Source: an uncultured Bacteroidales bacterium (lineage in GTDB: Bacteria > Bacteroidota > Bacteroidia > Bacteroidales > F082). Taken from it: 41,036 nt of DNA. Position 1 is the stretch's first letter, and every line of letters starts with the position of its first letter. The position numbers were made by a program, and so were the translations under genes. The stretch lies in contig OMYA01000014.1 of the NCBI GenBank assembly GCA_900315175.1, positions 1 through 41,036 on the forward strand. Direction: 5' to 3'. Positions 1-6,420 of this stretch are shown in pieces. The notes beneath the pieces were generated by a model. It did not search any database, was not told the DNA's origin, and saw only the letters and a list, made by a program, of their open reading frames with translations.

Positions 1-1
1 T

Positions 2-688
2 GTTCCTGCGCCGAGTTATGTGTTTTCGGTGAGCGACACCAAGACTGTGCGTTTTTCTCCCGGCAACCTTCAGTACAAAGAAGGCGAGGGGTGGCGTTTT
101 GCTCCGAACCAGTGGGATTTTTGCCAAAGTACTGATGGTCCATGGGACACATCCGACTGGGTTGATCTCTTCGGTTGGGGCACATGGGGCGAAGGCAAGA
201 ACCCGTTGAACACATCAACCGATGCCGAAGACTACCCGTGGAGTACTGACTTCCAGGGTACTCTCAATGGCCGTAACGATTGGTACACACTCTCAATCAC
301 AGAATGGCAATACCTGTTCTATAGCCGCACTAATGCAAGTAACCTTTATGGTTCGGCAGTAGTTGATTACATATCTGGCATGATCATTCTTCCAGACAAC
401 TGGACATTACCTTCAGGTAGTTCGTTCAATTCAGGCATGAAAGGTTGGGACAACAATACTTATGATGCTTCACAGTGGGCAACCATGGAATCTGCTGGTG
501 CTGTGTTCTTGCCTGCCGGTGGCTGCCGCTACGGTACGAATGTGTCCAGCATTGGAGTCCAGGGCGAATACTGGTCTGCTACGTCTCATAACAGCGGCAC
601 AATAAACAACCTTAGCTTTCACGCATACTACGCGTACCTGCAGATCCTCCCGTGTGTCTACGCCCAGCACGTGCGCCTCGTGCGATAG
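2..688 (+). CDS. Surface protein, C-terminal FISUMP-like domain (5' partial)
   Basis: The reading frame is open from base 2 to the TAG at 686-688, so the gene starts left of the window; the GTG at 20 is only an internal codon. The visible ~229 residues form one domain: it opens with VRFSPGNLQYK, has FGWGTWGEGKNPLNTST, EWQYLFYSR, GAVFLPAGG and YWSAT, and ends in HVRLVR. The same order of motifs forms the C-terminus of the lipoprotein at 6421-8250, so the two are paralogues. The pattern (EW..L, GYR-like loop, YWSAT, final VRLVR) resembles Fibrobacter-type FISUMP / C-type-lectin-like domains, which are usually surface exposed. Family assignment is by motif memory; the function is unknown. A strong terminator follows. 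Confidence 0.75.
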   Translation, partial: VPAPSYVFSVSDTKTVRFSPGNLQYKEGEGWRFAPNQWDFCQSTDGPWDTSDWVDLFGWGTWGEGKNPLNTSTDAEDYPWSTDFQGTLNGRNDWYTLSITEWQYLFYSRTNASNLYGSAVVDYISGMIILPDNWTLPSGSSFNSGMKGWDNNTYDASQWATMESAGAVFLPAGGCRYGTNVSSIGVQGEYWSATSHNSGTINNLSFHAYYAYLQILPCVYAQHVRLVR

Positions 689-777
689 CATTGTTAAGGA
701 ATTTGTCTTTTGCCCGCGAGATAATGTTTTATATTTTGAAAATTAAATAGTTTTCTTTTTTAGTTAATTGGTTAGGT

Positions 778-810
778 GGGTGCGCCGCGCAGCGGCGCAC
801 CCTGTTTTTT
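778..810 (+). terminator. Rho-independent terminator
   Basis: An 11-bp perfect GC-rich stem (778-788 with 792-802, loop GCA) is followed by TGTTTTTTG. It lies 90 bases after the stop of the surface protein and before the convergent gtrA-like gene. The T-run is only on the plus-strand side, so it mainly serves the upstream plus-strand gene. The rest of 689-838 shows nothing else recognisable. Confidence 0.9.
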
Positions 811-838
811 GTTGTGATTTCATTCAAAACATGAATCA

Positions 839-1228
839 TTATCTGAACGTAAACAGCAAATTCGCGAAAAAGTTCCACAACGTGGCCGCTCCAATGGCGA
901 AGATTTTACTTAGGTAAAAGTTCCATTTCAGTTTGTCGGTCAAAAGATAAAGCGTCAACGAATTGATTCCCAATCCGATAGCAGAGACAAGCATAAATTT
1001 TCCGTACTCAGTGGCAACGTCGGCGTTCTCGCTTTGGAACGTCCATATGCGGTTTAGAATGTAGTTGGAAGTGGCGGCGCACACAAATCCTATGGCGTTG
1101 CTCACGTATTTGTTGAGCTTAACCTTCTCCTTGAAAAGCCATGTTATGCCGAAATCAACGAAAACACCAGAGAATCCTACGACTCCGAACTTGAGGAATT
1201 TTAATATGAAGAGCTTGTCTATGATCAT
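839..1228 (-). CDS. GtrA-like membrane protein
   Basis: 129 residues, the usual length of the GtrA family (PF04138). Four hydrophobic segments are visible (about residues 10-30, 42-60, 76-96, 104-125). Family-typical features are FLKFGVVGFSGVFVDFG at the N-terminus, the ATSNYILNRIWTF segment between helices 2 and 3, and a final WNFFANLLFTFR. GtrA-type proteins act in the inner membrane in export or flipping of undecaprenyl-linked sugars for cell-surface polysaccharides; that role is from the family, not shown here. The start ATG at 1228 precedes the first hydrophobic helix directly. It is the last gene of a minus-strand run (hpt, adk, malQ, CPBP, gtrA-like), separated from its neighbour by 132 bases of repeats, so it may be transcribed separately. 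Confidence 0.85.
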   Translation of the reverse strand: MIIDKLFILKFLKFGVVGFSGVFVDFGITWLFKEKVKLNKYVSNAIGFVCAATSNYILNRIWTFQSENADVATEYGKFMLVSAIGLGINSLTLYLLTDKLKWNFYLSKIFAIGAATLWNFFANLLFTFR

Positions 1229-1235
1229 TTATTAG

Positions 1236-1260
1236 TTAAAAGATAAAAGATAAAAGTTTT
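1236..1260. repeat. 7-base tandem array
   Basis: A short AT-rich array of about three units of a 7-mer (AGATAAA type: GTTAAAAGATAAAAGATAAA). It is one of several 7-base arrays in spacers of this window (10401-10440, 31476-31537, 35175-35224, 37052-37129), although the unit sequence differs between loci. Confidence 0.6.
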
Positions 1261-1275
1261 AAGTTTATAGTTAGA

Positions 1276-1307
1276 ACAAATCCTGTTAATCTTGTCAATC
1301 CTGTCTG
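1276..1307. repeat. Single copy of the TCCTGTTAATCTTGT repeat
   Basis: AATCCTGTTAATCTTGTCAA followed by TCCTGTCT is a solo arm of the element that is present as a perfect inverted pair at 3816-3880 between adk and malQ. Such GATTAACAGGATTAACAAG strings are widespread dispersed repeats in bacterial spacers. Here it is one of three repeats stacked in the 132-base gtrA/CPBP spacer. Confidence 0.7.
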
Positions 1308-1325
1308 ATATAGGAGTTTTGAATT

Positions 1326-1363
1326 AGTTTATTAGCTTAATAGCTTAATAGTTTAATAGCTTA
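1326..1363. repeat. 8-base tandem array, AGYTTAAT
   Basis: Four full units (AGTTTATT, AGCTTAAT, AGCTTAAT, AGTTTAAT) plus a partial fifth that supplies the stop codon of the CPBP gene (1361-1363). The same array follows the tolC-like gene at 22611-22650. The 22 bases at 1310-1331 are identical to 22595-22616, so the two loci share flank as well as unit. Confidence 0.8.
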
Positions 1364-2227
1364 AAATGTATCCTGTCGTTTGGAGAAACGATTGCAAATT
1401 ATAAATATTGCCACTGTCGCGACCAAACTTAAAACAATCAGCAAAACATTGTCGGTGCTGCCGAAATGCTCAACGTCGATATCGGTGAAGCCTCTGGTGT
1501 TAAGGTAATATAACATCACGATGGTGGCGTTGTTGACAAAATGCATCAGCATGGATGGGAAGATTGACCCTGACATCCAGAAGATGTAGCCGAGCATCAA
1601 TCCGAGGATAAATCTTGGGAAGAAGCCGAAGAAGTCCATGTGGAAAGCTGAGAAAACAAAGGCTGTAACGATGATGGCGACATGTACGTTTTTGAATAGT
1701 CTCATCAACCACTTTTGAAGCACCGAGCGGAATAAAAGCTCTTCGCTGACGGCCGCCAATGCCGCGATAATCAGCATGCTTGAGAAAAGCGAGCCTTGTG
1801 ATATAAACATCTTGATGACTTCTTCCGACTTTTGCTGTGTTAAGCGGAGCTTTGCCTCTAATGCGCGCATCGATTCAGGGAAAACGATGCTGTCGTTCCA
1901 ATCCGTCACCCAGCTGAGGAACGGGATTATTGTGAAAAGCGCCGCGATTCCGAGCAAAGACCAAGCTGGTATCTTGCGGAATCCCAGATAGTTGAGAGGC
2001 CTTTCATACACCAGCATCACATAAAGCACTGCAGGCAACATAAAACCTATTACCTGGTTTAAAACCTGAATGATTTGGAGGTTATTCAAATCAGTGATTT
2101 CACCTCCGTTTATCATGGCAACAAAAACGCCCAACACGCTGCTGAAAAGTATTCCGAAAATCAGCAAAAGCATGAAAGTCAGGAGTCTGGTGCCTTGGGT
2201 GGTGTTTTTTATCAAAGGGAAGTTCAT
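1361..2227 (-). CDS. CPBP family intramembrane metalloprotease
   Basis: 288 residues with about eight hydrophobic helices. The CPBP/Abi motifs (PF02517) are in the second half: EELLFR (motif EExxxR, about residue 155), FSAFHMDFF (FxxxH, about 190) and MHFVNNA (HxxxN, about 225). These are the presumed catalytic glutamates and metal-binding histidines. Relatives include the Rce1 CAAX prenyl proteases; bacterial members are often bacteriocin-immunity or membrane-quality proteins, and no substrate can be read here. ATG at 2227; 37 bases separate it from malQ upstream, so cotranscription with malQ is likely. Its TAA is embedded in an 8-base tandem array. Confidence 0.9.
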   Translation of the reverse strand: MNFPLIKNTTQGTRLLTFMLLLIFGILFSSVLGVFVAMINGGEITDLNNLQIIQVLNQVIGFMLPAVLYVMLVYERPLNYLGFRKIPAWSLLGIAALFTIIPFLSWVTDWNDSIVFPESMRALEAKLRLTQQKSEEVIKMFISQGSLFSSMLIIAALAAVSEELLFRSVLQKWLMRLFKNVHVAIIVTAFVFSAFHMDFFGFFPRFILGLMLGYIFWMSGSIFPSMLMHFVNNATIVMLYYLNTRGFTDIDVEHFGSTDNVLLIVLSLVATVAIFIICNRFSKRQDTF

Positions 2228-2264
2228 GTCCTATAATTTTTAGCCATTAGCTGTTGTTGGAAGA

Positions 2265-3803
2265 TTAATGCTGACGGCTATATTTTCTTATCATATTCTT
2301 TAACGTCAATATCAGTTTTTCATTGTTCAAGAGTGCCTCCAAACTCTGGTGCATGCGGTATTTCCACTTCCAGTTGGGGTCGGAGGGCTCGTTGATTTGT
2401 TCGTCCCAGGTGTTGTCCCAGCGGAAGTTGCCGTCCATTGCGATGTAATCCTGGATGGGAAGGATGACCCATTGCGAGCTTGAATTCATGTGTTGTTCGA
2501 CGATTTCCTGGCACACCCACGGCTCGCAGAAATACGGTGCATTGTCGGTGTGATGCAGCATCTCGTGATAATAACGTGCCGAGAGTTCACGGTCTTGTTC
2601 CCACCATCCGCGGATTGTAGGCATGTCGTGTGTTCCCGTAGTGTCGACGCTGAGATAAGGGTTCTCGCGCGGGTCGCTGAACGGTCGCGTGCTGTTTTTC
2701 GGCATGCGTTGCACCTCGAGGCTCAGTATGCCCAGTTCGCGCATCACGCCTGGCACACATGGAGCCCCCATACCGAGGTCTTCGCCACAAATCAACAGAT
2801 TGTCATTCCGATCGACCGTAGGGAGTGGAGAAATCCCTATTTCATCAAAACTTTGTATCAAAGAGGATTTCTCGACTCCACATCGTTTCGCTCGAAATGA
2901 CAAAGAGAATATTTCGGACAACCGTTTCCGTCCTTCGATCTCCCACATTTTCGGGTCTTCGGGTGAATAATGCCCGTAGCTTGCGTCGGGACTGCCTTTC
3001 GGGATCTCCCAGATGCGGAAGAAGCCGAAGATATGGTCGATGCGCAAGGCGTCGAAATATTTTTTGAACCAAGCGACGCGTTCTTTCCACCACTGGAAGT
3101 TTTCAGCTTCCATCGCTGCCCAGTTATATGTCGGGAAGCCCCAGTTTTGGCCCTTAGGCGCGAAGCCGTCAGGCGGAGCGCCGGTTTCCATGTCGAGGTT
3201 GAAAAGATGCGGATTCTGTTTCACGTCGTCGCTCTCGCGGTTCACCCCAATGGGCAGGTCGCCCTTGAGCATGATGCCTCTCTCTCGCAGATAGCCGACG
3301 GCATCGGTGAGCTGCATGTCGCAATGCCGCTGCAAAAACTCGTAAAACCCATCACATTGGCCGCAGGCAATCACATTCTGCGAAGCAGCACATTCAGCCG
3401 CAGGCTGCACATTGAAAGAATCGTAGATTCTTCGAAGATACCACATTTTTGTCTCAAAAACCTTCGGATAATCCACAAACTCCTTGGCGTTAAGCTCTTT
3501 TTTCAGCTCCTCGAAACGCTTTTTGTCAGCTTTATCTTTTAACGCTCCGACTTTTTCAACATTGAGATAAATCGGATGTAACGCCTTGGTGCTTATCGAC
3601 TTATAAGGGTATGAATCGCCCCAGCTGCCGTCGGTGGTGGTGTCGTTGACAGGTAGAATCTGAATCATTTTCAAACCTGTCATGACGCACCAGTCGGCGA
3701 GTTTCTTCAGGTCGGGAAACTCACCGATGCCGCAGCTGTCATCGCTTCGCAGCGAAAATACGGGAACAGCTACGCCAGCATGGTATGACGGGTTTTGCGA
3801 CAT
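2265..3803 (-). CDS. malQ: 4-alpha-glucanotransferase (GH77), carrying two repeat insertions
   Basis: 512 residues from MSQNPSYHAGVAVPVFSLRS; the frame extends 9 codons further upstream, but ATG 3803 fits the domain start. GH77 enzymes transfer alpha-1,4-glucan segments in glycogen/maltodextrin metabolism. Catalytic motifs are intact: RIDHIFGFFRIW (nucleophile Asp, about 253), GEDLG (acid/base Glu, about 341) and GTHDMP (about 391). The sequence resembles the DPE2-like form common in Bacteroidales but lacks the N-terminal CBM20 domains. Two stretches are foreign. Residues ~300-334 are encoded by a 102-base palindromic element (2801-2902) between GRKRL and LLICGEDLG. Residues ~130-150 are encoded by an AATGTG/hairpin array (3353-3413), where GH77 proteins normally have a longer helical segment. 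Activity is therefore uncertain. Next to CPBP downstream and adk upstream. Confidence 0.9.
   Translation of the reverse strand: MSQNPSYHAGVAVPVFSLRSDDSCGIGEFPDLKKLADWCVMTGLKMIQILPVNDTTTDGSWGDSYPYKSISTKALHPIYLNVEKVGALKDKADKKRFEELKKELNAKEFVDYPKVFETKMWYLRRIYDSFNVQPAAECAASQNVIACGQCDGFYEFLQRHCDMQLTDAVGYLRERGIMLKGDLPIGVNRESDDVKQNPHLFNLDMETGAPPDGFAPKGQNWGFPTYNWAAMEAENFQWWKERVAWFKKYFDALRIDHIFGFFRIWEIPKGSPDASYGHYSPEDPKMWEIEGRKRLSEIFSLSFRAKRCGVEKSSLIQSFDEIGISPLPTVDRNDNLLICGEDLGMGAPCVPGVMRELGILSLEVQRMPKNSTRPFSDPRENPYLSVDTTGTHDMPTIRGWWEQDRELSARYYHEMLHHTDNAPYFCEPWVCQEIVEQHMNSSSQWVILPIQDYIAMDGNFRWDNTWDEQINEPSDPNWKWKYRMHQSLEALLNNEKLILTLKNMIRKYSRQH
2801..2902. repeat. Palindromic REP-like pair inserted in frame in malQ
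   Basis: Head-to-head inverted pair: TGTCATTCCGATCGACCGTA...GGAGTGGAGAAATC at the left and GATTTCTCGACTCCACATCG...CTCGAAATGACA at the right. Total length is 102 bases, exactly 34 codons, without a stop in the malQ frame; it encodes SFRAKRCGVEKSS at one end and ISPLPTVDRND at the other. The same family is intergenic at 26016-26124, 31586-31709 and 33039-33162. Confidence 0.9.
3353..3413. repeat. CACATT/hairpin module array inside malQ
   Basis: CACATT (AATGTG on the coding strand) recurs at 3353, 3372, 3389 and 3408, i.e. steps of 19, 17 and 19 bases. The stretches between are small self-complementary hairpins (GCCGCAGGC, CTGCGAAGCAG, AGCCGCAGGCT). It is read in frame as AAECAASQNVIACGQC. The same module with the same 17/19 steps lies in the spacer 29477-29598. 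Confidence 0.85.
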
Positions 3804-3815
3804 TATTTTAATTTT

Positions 3816-3880
3816 AGACAGGATTAACAAGATTAACAGGATTTGGACAAAAAAACTTGTAAATCTTGTTAATCCTGTCT
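3816..3880. repeat. Inverted repeat element between adk and malQ
   Basis: Perfect 19-base arms, AGACAGGATTAACAAGATT at 3816-3834 and its complement at 3862-3880, extended on both sides by A/T complementarity (TTTT...AAAA). The 27-base centre holds a further degenerate unit. It could act as an attenuating hairpin in the adk-to-malQ transcript. A solo arm is at 1276-1307. Confidence 0.85.
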
Positions 3881-3886
3881 TAAAAT

Positions 3887-4453
3887 TTATAACCTGTCAA
3901 TCTTGTCGCACAGCGCCTTAAAGATGTCTGAAATCTCTCCGACGCCGTTGATTCCCACGAGGTTGCCTTGTTTCTTGTAGAAATCTAGCACTGGGGCGGT
4001 CTTCTCGCGATATTCCACAAAGCGGTGTTTGATGCTGTCGATGTTGTCGTCGGCGCGACCGCTGGTCTTGCCGCGTTCAAGCATACGGTTGATGAGGATT
4101 TCCTCAGGCACTTCGAGGCTGTAAACAGCATTGATTTTCAACGAGAAACCTTTCATGATTTCGTCGAGCATCTCGGCCTGTTTCACCGTGCGCGGGAAGC
4201 CGTCGAACAGGAATCCTGCTGATTTGAGGTTGGCTGCGACTCTTCCTTTGATAATCGAAACCACGATTTCGTCTGACACCAATCCGCCTTTGCTGATGAT
4301 GTCTTTCACCTTTTTGCCGATTTCGGTCTCGGCAGCCATCTCTTCGCGAAGGATGTCGCCCGTTGAGAGGTAAGTGAGACCGTATTTTTCCTTAAGTTGT
4401 TGTGACTGAGTGCCTTTACCGGCACCTGGAGGTCCGAAAAGTATGATATTCAT
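3887..4453 (-). CDS. adk: Adenylate kinase
   Basis: 188 residues, the typical length of the short-LID bacterial form. It catalyses ATP + AMP to 2 ADP in the cytoplasm. Visible motifs: P-loop GPPGAGKGT (7-15), STGDILREEM of the AMP-binding region, GFLFDGFPRTVKQAE (about 81-95), and the LID start ERGKTSGRADDN followed by the conserved arginine helix (HRFVEY). There are no LID zinc cysteines. Its ATG (4453-4451) overlaps the TAA of hpt by one base (TAATG), showing translational coupling in an hpt-adk operon. Confidence 0.97.
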   Translation of the reverse strand: MNIILFGPPGAGKGTQSQQLKEKYGLTYLSTGDILREEMAAETEIGKKVKDIISKGGLVSDEIVVSIIKGRVAANLKSAGFLFDGFPRTVKQAEMLDEIMKGFSLKINAVYSLEVPEEILINRMLERGKTSGRADDNIDSIKHRFVEYREKTAPVLDFYKKQGNLVGINGVGEISDIFKALCDKIDRL

Positions 4454-4992
4454 TATTCAACAATTTTATAGATTTCTTTAAGATTTCTTCCGTATTCGTT
4501 GTAGTCGAGGCCATATCCGACGATGAAGTCGTTGCCGATGTTCATTCCGATATAGTCGATTTTGTAATTGTATTTGAAAGCGTTGGGTTTGAACATCATG
4601 GTGGCGATTTTAATGCTTTTAGCGCCTTTGTTATTGAGGTCTTTGAGCAGCTCGCTCATGGTGAAACCCGAGTCGACGATGTCTTCGATGATGACAATGT
4701 TGCGGTCATTAACCTTCTCCGGCTCTATGCCTAACAGTTCGTTGGGCTTGCCTGTGCTGTGCGTCCCGACGTAGGTCTTGTATTTCACAAACGCCATCTC
4801 ACAAGCTATGTCGAGGCTCTTGAACAACTCGGCTGCGAACATGAACGCCCCGTTGAGCATTACGAGGAAAAGTGGGTCCTTGTCTGCCATGTCCCGCTTG
4901 ATTTCGCTAGCGATTCGGTGAATCTCGTTTTCAATTTTCTCTTGTGGGATAAAAGGTGCGAACTCTTTGTCGGAAACTTTTATGATGCTCAT
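4453..4992 (-). CDS. hpt: Hypoxanthine phosphoribosyltransferase
   Basis: 179 residues from ATG 4992; an in-frame TTG at 5001 is possible but ATG is preferred. The type I PRTase PRPP-binding motif is IVIIEDIVDSGFTMSEL (about 97-113). The N-terminal LVMLNGAFMFAAEL loop and the C-terminal DYIGMNIGNDFIVGYGLDYN are typical of HPRT (the aspartate and aromatic residues bind the purine). It salvages hypoxanthine or guanine with PRPP. First gene of a minus-strand purine operon with adk. Its promoter overlaps that of the divergent purE, a de novo purine gene. Confidence 0.96.
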   Translation of the reverse strand: MSIIKVSDKEFAPFIPQEKIENEIHRIASEIKRDMADKDPLFLVMLNGAFMFAAELFKSLDIACEMAFVKYKTYVGTHSTGKPNELLGIEPEKVNDRNIVIIEDIVDSGFTMSELLKDLNNKGAKSIKIATMMFKPNAFKYNYKIDYIGMNIGNDFIVGYGLDYNEYGRNLKEIYKIVE

Positions 4993-5030
4993 AATCAACA
5001 AGTTAGAAATTTGTGATAAAAATCATTAAC

Positions 5031-5065
5031 TTTTGCAAATATAAAAATTAATTTAGTAACTTTGC
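5031..5065 (+). promoter_or_regulatory. purE promoter
   Basis: Bacteroidota-type promoter: TTTG at 5032-5035 (-33) and TAACTTTG at 5057-5064 (-7), spacer 21. Predicted start about 5069, leader about 18 bases. It overlaps the oppositely oriented hpt promoter. Confidence 0.8.
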
Positions 5066-5066
5066 A
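5035..5066 (-). promoter_or_regulatory. hpt-adk promoter, overlapping that of purE
   Basis: On the minus strand TTTG (5063-5066) and TATATTTG (5035-5042) are 20-21 bases apart. Each -7 box lies on the complement of the other gene's -33 box, so RNA polymerase can occupy only one direction at a time. Predicted leader is about 35-40 bases. Confidence 0.75.
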
Positions 5067-5086
5067 AAAAATAAATTTTTAAAAAA

Positions 5087-5593
5087 ATGAATCCTTTAGT
5101 AAGTGTTATAATGGGAAGCACGTCGGACCTTCCGGTTTTGGAGAAGGCATTGGCGTTTTTCGATGAGATGGAGATTCCGTTTGAGATGAATGCCTTGAGT
5201 GCGCACCGTACTCCGGAATTGGTTGAAGAATTTGCCAGAAACGCGCAGAAGCGTGGCATCAAGGTGATTATTGCTGCAGCGGGAATGGCGGCGCATCTTC
5301 CAGGTGTGATAGCAGCCATGACTCCGATACCGGTCATTGGAATACCAGTGAAATCGGGCAATGACGGCATGGACGCACTTTTCTCGATAGTGCAGATGCC
5401 TCCAGGAATACCAGTGGCGACGGTGGGTATCAACAACTCCTTGAATGCAGCTATCTTGGCGGCTCAGATCCTTGCGGTAGGCGACCCTACGATAGCAAAA
5501 CAGGTTGTTGAATACAAGGAGAATCTGAAGAAGAAGATCGCTAAGGCCAACGAGGAGCTGAAGGAGATTCATTACAAATTCAAGACTAATTGA
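5087..5593 (+). CDS. purE: N5-carboxyaminoimidazole ribonucleotide mutase
   Basis: 168 residues, normal for class I PurE. It converts N5-CAIR to CAIR in de novo purine synthesis in the cytoplasm. Motifs: VIMGSTSDLPVLEKA near the N-terminus (substrate phosphate and Ser/Asp binding), SAHRTPE (about 43-49, catalytic His), AAAGMAAHLPGVIAA and TPIPVIGIPV. ATG 5087 has an A-rich leader without Shine-Dalgarno. Its TGA shares one base with the ATG of the rhomboid gene (TGATG), so the two are coupled. No other pur gene is nearby. Confidence 0.97.
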   Translation: MNPLVSVIMGSTSDLPVLEKALAFFDEMEIPFEMNALSAHRTPELVEEFARNAQKRGIKVIIAAAGMAAHLPGVIAAMTPIPVIGIPVKSGNDGMDALFSIVQMPPGIPVATVGINNSLNAAILAAQILAVGDPTIAKQVVEYKENLKKKIAKANEELKEIHYKFKTN

Positions 5594-6300
5594 TGAGTGA
5601 CGTCGAGGTCAAGGAGGAGAGAGCCCGCCTTTTGCGCAGTTTCATAGTGCCTGTGGCGTTTGTCGCCATCTGCTGGATTGTGAAAGGCATAGAGGTGATT
5701 TTCCATCTTGACTTCTCGTTTCTCGGTATCAAGCCGTTGCAGGCCGACGGCATACCTGGCATTTTCCTGTTCCATTTCCTTCACGGAAGCTGGAGCCATC
5801 TTTATGCCAACACATTGCCAATAATTGTGTTGGGGGCATGTCTTTATTATTTCTACAAGCCGATAGCCACCAAGATATGGCTGCTTTTGATGTTTTCCTC
5901 GGGCTTGCTGACGTGGTGCGGCGCGCGTGGCGGAGTCCACATCGGAGCCAGCGCCTTGATATATGGCTTGGCGTATTTCCTGATGATTAGCGGCTTCATC
6001 AGGCGTAACAGAAACCTCATAATCGTCTCGTTGCTGGTGGTTTTCCTCTATGGCAGTCTGATTTGGGGCATTTATCCGAAATACGCCATCGAAAACCATA
6101 TCTCATGGGAAGGACATCTCGCAGGACTTATTATGGGCGTAGCCCTCGCCATCGTTTATCGACATGAAGGACCTCAGCGTGAGGACGAAAACGATAACGA
6201 AAACGATAACGATAACGAAAACGAGGATGACGACCGCTATTGGGACGTTCCCGAGCCCCCGAAAGAAGAGCTGACACAGCCGAGATATTTCAGACATTGA
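5593..6300 (+). CDS. Rhomboid family intramembrane serine protease
   Basis: 235 residues from ATG 5593, overlapping the purE stop by one base. About six hydrophobic helices. The rhomboid signature is present: HGSWSHLYANT in the second helix region, HIGASALIYGL (catalytic Ser; GxSA rather than the usual GxSG) and WEGHLAGLIMG (catalytic His). Family members cleave substrate transmembrane segments within the inner membrane. The C-terminal ~45 residues are a hydrophilic tail with a low-complexity acidic run made of EN/DN dipeptides, encoded by hexamers GAAAAC and GATAAC (6188-6231), and then a Pro-rich end. Its substrate and its link with purE are unknown; the coupling may just be transcriptional. 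Confidence 0.9.
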   Translation: MSDVEVKEERARLLRSFIVPVAFVAICWIVKGIEVIFHLDFSFLGIKPLQADGIPGIFLFHFLHGSWSHLYANTLPIIVLGACLYYFYKPIATKIWLLLMFSSGLLTWCGARGGVHIGASALIYGLAYFLMISGFIRRNRNLIIVSLLVVFLYGSLIWGIYPKYAIENHISWEGHLAGLIMGVALAIVYRHEGPQREDENDNENDNDNENEDDDRYWDVPEPPKEELTQPRYFRH

Positions 6301-6352
6301 ATGTCAGTGTTTACTGTAAATTCCATTGATTTACGACAGATTTCTTAAATAA

Positions 6353-6386
6353 TTGTCGTTTGTATGACAAATTGTTGTAATTTTGC
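6353..6386 (+). promoter_or_regulatory. Promoter of FN3/FISUMP-like lipoprotein gene
   Basis: TAATTTTG at 6378-6385 is a good -7 box; a TTG at 6353-6355 is 22 bases upstream. Predicted leader is about 30 bases to ATG 6421. The -33 match is weak. Confidence 0.55.
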
Positions 6387-6420
6387 ATTTACAAATTGAT
6401 TTATTAAAACAAATAATACT

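Noticed and set aside
2970..3542. Long plus-strand open frame opposite malQ (190 codons)
   Set aside because: It is antisense to a protein with intact GH77 motifs, and its own translation has no recognisable domain or start context. It is a shadow frame.
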